A stretch of DNA of 64,000 nt. Source: Flavobacterium commune (GTDB taxonomy: Bacteria; Bacteroidota; Bacteroidia; Flavobacteriales; Flavobacteriaceae). The notes beneath the pieces are model-generated. The model searched no databases, was not told where the DNA came from, and was given only the letters and a program-made list of their open reading frames with translations. The stretch lies in the NCBI RefSeq assembly GCF_001857965.1, contig NZ_CP017774.1:682001-746000 (forward strand), given 5' to 3'. Numbering within the stretch: the first letter of the stretch is position 1; every line of letters begins with the position of its first letter. Position numbers and translations under genes: made by a program. Of this stretch, positions 60,324 through 64,000 are shown piece after piece.

Positions 60324-61757
60324 CTAAAACTGAAAATAAATAAATTCCTTATAATCTGAATATGTACCTAATGCCATAATTGCGGCTAAACACAAAGCTA
60401 GTTTTATGGTTTGGTATTTTCCTGAAATGGGTTCTTCTTTGGTGCGATTGTTCCACTCGACCGCAACAAATAATAGTACCATAATGATTAACTCGTAATT
60501 GTACCTCTCATTAATTAAATATTGAGATGTAAAATGACCGTTTGTGAACATATTCTTGATGTACAAAATGGCATCGGTAATAGTTTTGGCTCTGAAAAAC
60601 ACCCATGCCAAACAACTCAAAGCGAAGGTCAGCAAGATGCTTGCAATCACTCTTAGCGATTCCCAACTTCTATCTAAAGCAACGGTATCCAAATTGTTTC
60701 TGTTTGATTTTCTTAAAAGCAGGGGTAAAAAATAAAGCGCATTGATACCTCCCCAAGCCACATAGGTCCAATTGGCTCCATGCCAAAAACCACTAACTAA
60801 GAAGATGATAAAGGTATTCCTGATTTTCATCCATAAGCCGCCCTTGCTGCCTCCCAACGGAATGTACAAATAATCGCGAAACCAGGAAGATAACGAAATA
60901 TGCCAACGACGCCAAAATTCGGCGATATCTCTTGAAAAATAAGGGTAATTGAAATTCTTTAGCAAATCGATTCCGAAGAGTTTTGACATTCCCAATGCCA
61001 TATCTGAATAGCCTGAAAAATCGCCATAGATTTGGAACGCAAAATAAACTGCACCTAAAATCAACGACAAGGAATTCATCGTGCTGTAATTATCAAAAAT
61101 CGCATTGGCATAAGTGGCGCAGGTATCGGCAATCACTACTTTTTTGAACAATCCCCACAGCATTTGATAGATTCCTTCTTTGGCTTTTTCAAAATCAAAA
61201 CTGCGTTTTACCTTGACTTGAGGTAATAAATGGGTGGCTCTTTCGATAGGCCCCGCCACCAGAAGCGGAAAATAACTCACAAACAGCGAATAATCGACAA
61301 AATTGTATTCGGCTTTGATTCTTTTGTAATAAATATCAATAACATAAGACAGACCGTGGAAAGTATAGAACGAAATCCCCACCGGCAGCACTACATCCAG
61401 CAAAAACGGTGATGTTTTTAAACCCATTCCATTCATCAATTCGGCAAAGGAACTGGCAAAAAAGTTATAATATTTAAACATTCCCAGAAATCCCAAATTG
61501 ATTCCGATACTCAGCCAAAACCAAAATTTTCTACCGCTTTCTTTCTTACTTTTTTCAATTCGGATACCTGTATAATAATCCAGAAATGTAGAGAAAACCA
61601 ACAAGAACAAGAAACGCCAATCCCAACAGGAATAGAAATAATAACTGGCAATTATCAATAGGGTATTTTGTGTGGTTTTGTTTTTATTAAACACAAACCA
61701 GTACAGTACAAATACTATGGGGAGGAAAATTGCAAAGGAGAAAGAGTTGAAGAACAT
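60324..61757 (-). CDS. MBOAT family O-acyltransferase (AlgI-like)
   Basis: A 477-residue polytopic membrane enzyme. The MBOAT core is YFSRDIAEFWRRWHISLSSW, FRDYLYIPLGGSKGG and FLVSGFWHGANWTYVAWGGI with the catalytic His, near 270-340. Such proteins move an acetyl group across the membrane for glycan O-acetylation, as AlgI does for alginate. The SGNH-like protein at 58690 is a plausible partner; the CysE-like acetyltransferase at 52040 acts by a different, cytoplasmic route. A GIY-YIG gene separates it from the partner. Confidence 0.92.
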   Translation of the reverse strand: MFFNSFSFAIFLPIVFVLYWFVFNKNKTTQNTLLIIASYYFYSCWDWRFLFLLVFSTFLDYYTGIRIEKSKKESGRKFWFWLSIGINLGFLGMFKYYNFFASSFAELMNGMGLKTSPFLLDVVLPVGISFYTFHGLSYVIDIYYKRIKAEYNFVDYSLFVSYFPLLVAGPIERATHLLPQVKVKRSFDFEKAKEGIYQMLWGLFKKVVIADTCATYANAIFDNYSTMNSLSLILGAVYFAFQIYGDFSGYSDMALGMSKLFGIDLLKNFNYPYFSRDIAEFWRRWHISLSSWFRDYLYIPLGGSKGGLWMKIRNTFIIFLVSGFWHGANWTYVAWGGINALYFLPLLLRKSNRNNLDTVALDRSWESLRVIASILLTFALSCLAWVFFRAKTITDAILYIKNMFTNGHFTSQYLINERYNYELIIMVLLFVAVEWNNRTKEEPISGKYQTIKLALCLAAIMALGTYSDYKEFIYFQF

Positions 61758-61791
61758 GTTTGAAACTGGAAGTTAGGAGTTAGGAGTTCAG

Positions 61792-61840
61792 TTATCCCTC
61801 GACCCTTCGACAGGCTCAGGGCAGGCTGAACTCGGGATAA
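61792..61840. repeat. Palindromic repeat with TTATCCC/GGGATAA ends
   Basis: TTATCCCTCGACCCTTCGAC...CAGGCTGAACTCGGGATAA, preceded by short direct repeats of TTAGGAG. It fills the gap between the MBOAT gene and its upstream neighbour. Confidence 0.6.
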
Positions 61841-61897
61841 TAGCTCAGGGCTGGCTAGATTCAAGAGATATTTCAAGACATACATCTGACACTATTT

Positions 61898-63307
61898 CTA
61901 ATTTTTAATTTCATTAACAATCGTATCGATGGCATCCCAAATTTTCTCTGAAGCCTGGGTTGGGGACTTACCTGCAACAATTTCATACCATTTTTTTCCT
62001 TCGGGAATGTTGGACAAATTGCCTTTTAGTATGGCTTCAATTTGACTTTCTAATTGGTTTTTATCGGTACAAAAAATGGCAGCTTCCGGACTTGGCATCG
62101 ATCTAAAATGAACGTATTTGTAATTTTGCCCAATATCCCGAATTCCTTTCTTTAACTGAGGCTGTTCATAATTATAATAGACACAAGGTTTATCATGCGC
62201 TACAAAATCAAATACGGTTGAAGAGCATACATTGGTTACCAATTCGGAATGGGCACAGACATTGTGCAGTAATTGTAAGTCGGCTTTGGTAGGGAAAACT
62301 TCGTTCCAATTCTTTCCTATTGCTTTCCACAAAGGATCAATTACTGCAATAACATCTTTATTAGCTTCGATCACAGCATCATATCTATTAGTCGTATCTA
62401 CAGGACATTTTCTATAAATGATTCCAAGATGGTATCCCTTAATATTCAAAGCCCGAACGGCATGGGCTAAATCTTCCAAATAATATTGATCTAAGGGCGA
62501 AGTGGTTTCGTCATCCCCAGAGAAACAAATGTATTTTTTTGCAGTGTCCAAATTGTATTGGGCGAAAAATGCTGCTCTGGTTTGCAACAAACTTTTATCG
62601 TAATGTGGCTCAAATTGAGGAGTTCCTGTGACTATTAATTGGTTTTCCTTAACAAAAGAATAGTACTGTTGCATTTCTTTTTTCATCAAATCGCTCCACA
62701 CACAATAATAATCGGTTGCTACCAGCTGCATGGCTTTAGGAACATTATCCCAGGAATACACGAATGTCAGTGTTGGAATCCCCAAATCCTGTGCTGCCAG
62801 TAAGGGGCCAATGGATTGGCTAGCGCGTTGGGTGGTACAAAAAACCAAATCGGGTTTGATTTCCTGTAATTGGGCTTTGCAATAGTTGTATTTTTCGGTT
62901 GAACGTTCCAGACTATTGATTCGTTTTCGGATGCGAAGAATTCCTTTTTCGGAAGAATTCAAAGCGATTAATAATCTGATAAAAAGTGTCATCAAAGTGT
63001 TTTTTATTCCGCTATAATTAAACGGAAACTTATAGGTTTGGTAAACGGAATCGGCAAACTTTTTGGTTGCTACATTCAGCTCGATGTGTTTTCTAATGCG
63101 GCAATAAAATGGGGTTAATGGGTGAATCTTTTGGGTTTTAATTTTAACCTCATCATATCCTAATTCTTCTTGTAATGGAAAGGCCGTATTGTTCCAATAA
63201 ATAATTTTATTGCCTCTTTGTTCGCCGATTTCCTTAAATTGGGTAAAGGCAAAATTGCGTAATCCTACACCGTCAGGAAAAAAAATAAGGATTTTTTTGT
63301 TTGTCAT
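61898..63307 (-). CDS. Predicted GT-B-like surface-glycan protein, function unassigned
   Basis: A 469-residue protein that I cannot place in a named family. The N-terminus (KKILIFFPDGVGLRNFAFTQ) looks like a Rossmann-type nucleotide-sugar fold, the middle has TLTFVYSWDNVPKAMQLVAT and VVTGTPQFEPHYDKSLLQTR-like GT-B hinge features, and ELVTNVCSSTVFDFVAHDKP near 385 resembles the C-terminal donor site of capsule-type (CDP-glycerol/KpsC-like) transferases. It has no signal peptide. A polysaccharide-transfer role is inferred from this and from the locus. Confidence 0.65.
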   Translation of the reverse strand: MTNKKILIFFPDGVGLRNFAFTQFKEIGEQRGNKIIYWNNTAFPLQEELGYDEVKIKTQKIHPLTPFYCRIRKHIELNVATKKFADSVYQTYKFPFNYSGIKNTLMTLFIRLLIALNSSEKGILRIRKRINSLERSTEKYNYCKAQLQEIKPDLVFCTTQRASQSIGPLLAAQDLGIPTLTFVYSWDNVPKAMQLVATDYYCVWSDLMKKEMQQYYSFVKENQLIVTGTPQFEPHYDKSLLQTRAAFFAQYNLDTAKKYICFSGDDETTSPLDQYYLEDLAHAVRALNIKGYHLGIIYRKCPVDTTNRYDAVIEANKDVIAVIDPLWKAIGKNWNEVFPTKADLQLLHNVCAHSELVTNVCSSTVFDFVAHDKPCVYYNYEQPQLKKGIRDIGQNYKYVHFRSMPSPEAAIFCTDKNQLESQIEAILKGNLSNIPEGKKWYEIVAGKSPTQASEKIWDAIDTIVNEIKN

Positions 63308-63338
63308 TTACTGTGAAAGTATTTTTTAAAAACTGAGG

Positions 63339-63346
63339 CAAAAATA
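63339..63346 (-). promoter_or_regulatory. -7 box TATTTTTG of the 469-residue gene
   Basis: An exact TAnnTTTG match on the minus strand, 32 bp before the ATG at 63307. No -33 TTG was found. Confidence 0.45.
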
Positions 63347-63427
63347 AGGGTATTGTGGTTTATATTAGAGATTATTTTTGAGAAAAATGAAACTCCTTAA
63401 TTTACTATCTATATGTGATTTGCTTAA

Positions 63428-63503
63428 CCTGTTCGCTTTCGCTCGAGTCTCCTTCGTCGGAATGACACACTTGATGTTATTTTTTTGTCATTCCGACGAA
63501 AGA
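63428..63503. repeat. Palindromic element, inverted copy of 57342-57381
   Basis: CCTGTTCGCTTTCGCTCGAG at 63428 continues to CCTTCGTCGGAATGACA (to 63467), matching 57342-57381 inverted with one mismatch in 40. The opposite arm ends at 63503. Confidence 0.8.
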
Positions 63504-63593
63504 GGAATCACATCCTGTATTTCATTTCTATGATTATATCAAATACAACGTAATTGTAAATAATTCTCTCTCTTTATGGAATTTCTTAATGTG

Positions 63594-63660
63594 ATCTCTC
63601 CTTCGTCGAGATGACAAAACCCACCTAGTCTGTCACTCCGACGCAGAAGGAATCTCATTA
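63594..63660. repeat. Palindromic repeat that forms the 3' end of a GIY-YIG gene
   Basis: ATCTCTCCTTCGTCGAGATG and GTCACTCCGACGCAGAAGGA are inverted versions of the same repeat. Its right part is the coding sequence for the last residues of the gene at 63633 (DNEIPSASE). Confidence 0.75.
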
Positions 63661-63980
63661 TCTTTATTAAATCTGTAATTCAGAAACTCAAAATCTGAAT
63701 TAAAAGATCGTATCAAATTTAATTTTTTCTCCCTTCTCCAGTTTTTTAATTCTTTTTCTCGAACAATAGCCTGCTGTACCCATGTGAATTTTTCATAATA
63801 AACTAAGAACTCCAAATTGTATTTGGTTGCAAAGGTTTTATTTCCGTCCACTATATTCTGATGATGTTGTTGTAATCGTTGCTTCAAATTATTAGTCATT
63901 CCAATGTAAAAAGTACTTCTATAACTATTTGTAATTATATAAACATAATAAGTATGATATCCCTCGTTTAGTTCATACAT
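63633..63980 (-). CDS. GIY-YIG nuclease family protein with repeat-encoded C-terminus
   Basis: A 115-residue single-domain protein: YYVYIITNSYRSTFYIGMTN has the GIY-YIG strands (VYI..YIG), NNLKQRLQQHHQNIVDG has the catalytic-type Arg and following helix, and QAIVREKELKNWRREKKLNL carries the metal Glu. The last nine residues (DNEIPSASE) and the stop codon are encoded by a palindromic repeat (63594-63660), so the gene reads into the repeat. It is only about 25% identical by eye to the GIY-YIG protein at 59772. Its ATG is 20 bp from the window end; no promoter can be judged. Confidence 0.85.
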   Translation of the reverse strand: MYELNEGYHTYYVYIITNSYRSTFYIGMTNNLKQRLQQHHQNIVDGNKTFATKYNLEFLVYYEKFTWVQQAIVREKELKNWRREKKLNLIRSFNSDFEFLNYRFNKDNEIPSASE

Positions 63981-64000
63981 AATTTTCTTCTCATTAATTA

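Larger units (their letters stand above)
63308..63632. other. 325-bp gap holding GTCATTCCGACGAAGG palindromes
   Basis: No gene. It has a -7-like TATTTTTG (63339-63346, minus) near the preceding gene, then an inverted pair CCTTCGTCGGAATGACA/TGTCATTCCGACGAAAG (63451-63503) and a further copy from 63594. Confidence 0.65.

Noticed and set aside
46655..63980. Prophage or integrative element around the polysaccharide locus
   Set aside because: No integrase, att sites, phage structural genes or transposase; the palindromic repeats alone do not make it one.

Overview
The window is AT-rich chromosomal DNA of a Flavobacterium-like member of the Bacteroidota. The evidence is a gliding gene (gldI) at the left edge, a type IX secretion (T9SS) sorting tail on a 1740-residue surface protein, a type III glutamine synthetase, promoters of the Bacteroidota form TAnnTTTG, and weak Shine-Dalgarno signals. 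I saw no phage, insertion sequence, transposase or CRISPR array.

Layout. 1-3.7 kb: the end of gldI, two tandem cyclophilin-FKBP isomerases for the cell envelope, and a pair of unknown small genes. 4-10.3 kb: a P1B metal ATPase with an unusual DKTRT phosphorylation motif, a membrane PAS protein with no kinase domain, a PurM-like enzyme and a DUF4242 protein. 10.4-15.5 kb: divergent glutamine synthetases (type III and type II), a TerC-family protein and a lipoprotein. 15.7-21.8 kb: a giant T9SS-exported repeat protein with ten 249-bp repeats alternating A/B, followed by a noncoding 170-bp tandem repeat. 21.8-31.4 kb: valS, a DUF1573 protein, an aspartyl protease/PDZ protein, an aminotransferase, then folE-cysS-yidD-lgt on one strand. 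31.5-46.3 kb: two tandem tRNA-Thr genes, manA, a bcp/PTPS pair, idi, msrB-msrA, an FAD oxidoreductase, recQ divergent from kdsD-tatC-lptB, a GH25 enzyme with pssA, and a DUF4105 protein.

46.6-64 kb is a surface-polysaccharide locus, all on the minus strand. It holds a polyprenyl-phosphate sugar transferase, an O-antigen ligase/polymerase-like membrane protein, glycosyltransferases of several folds, a hexapeptide acetyltransferase, and an MBOAT acyltransferase with an SGNH-like membrane protein, which together suggest an O-acetylated glycan.

This locus differs from the core genes in being full of dispersed palindromic elements. Two small GIY-YIG nuclease genes lie inside clusters of these elements. 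One element encodes the C-terminus of a GIY-YIG protein and another encodes the N-terminus of a glycosyltransferase. The association of palindromes with GIY-YIG genes is the most promising candidate here for an undescribed mobile system. The alternating repeat protein and a 155-bp multi-hairpin element near 57.2 kb are the next most interesting.
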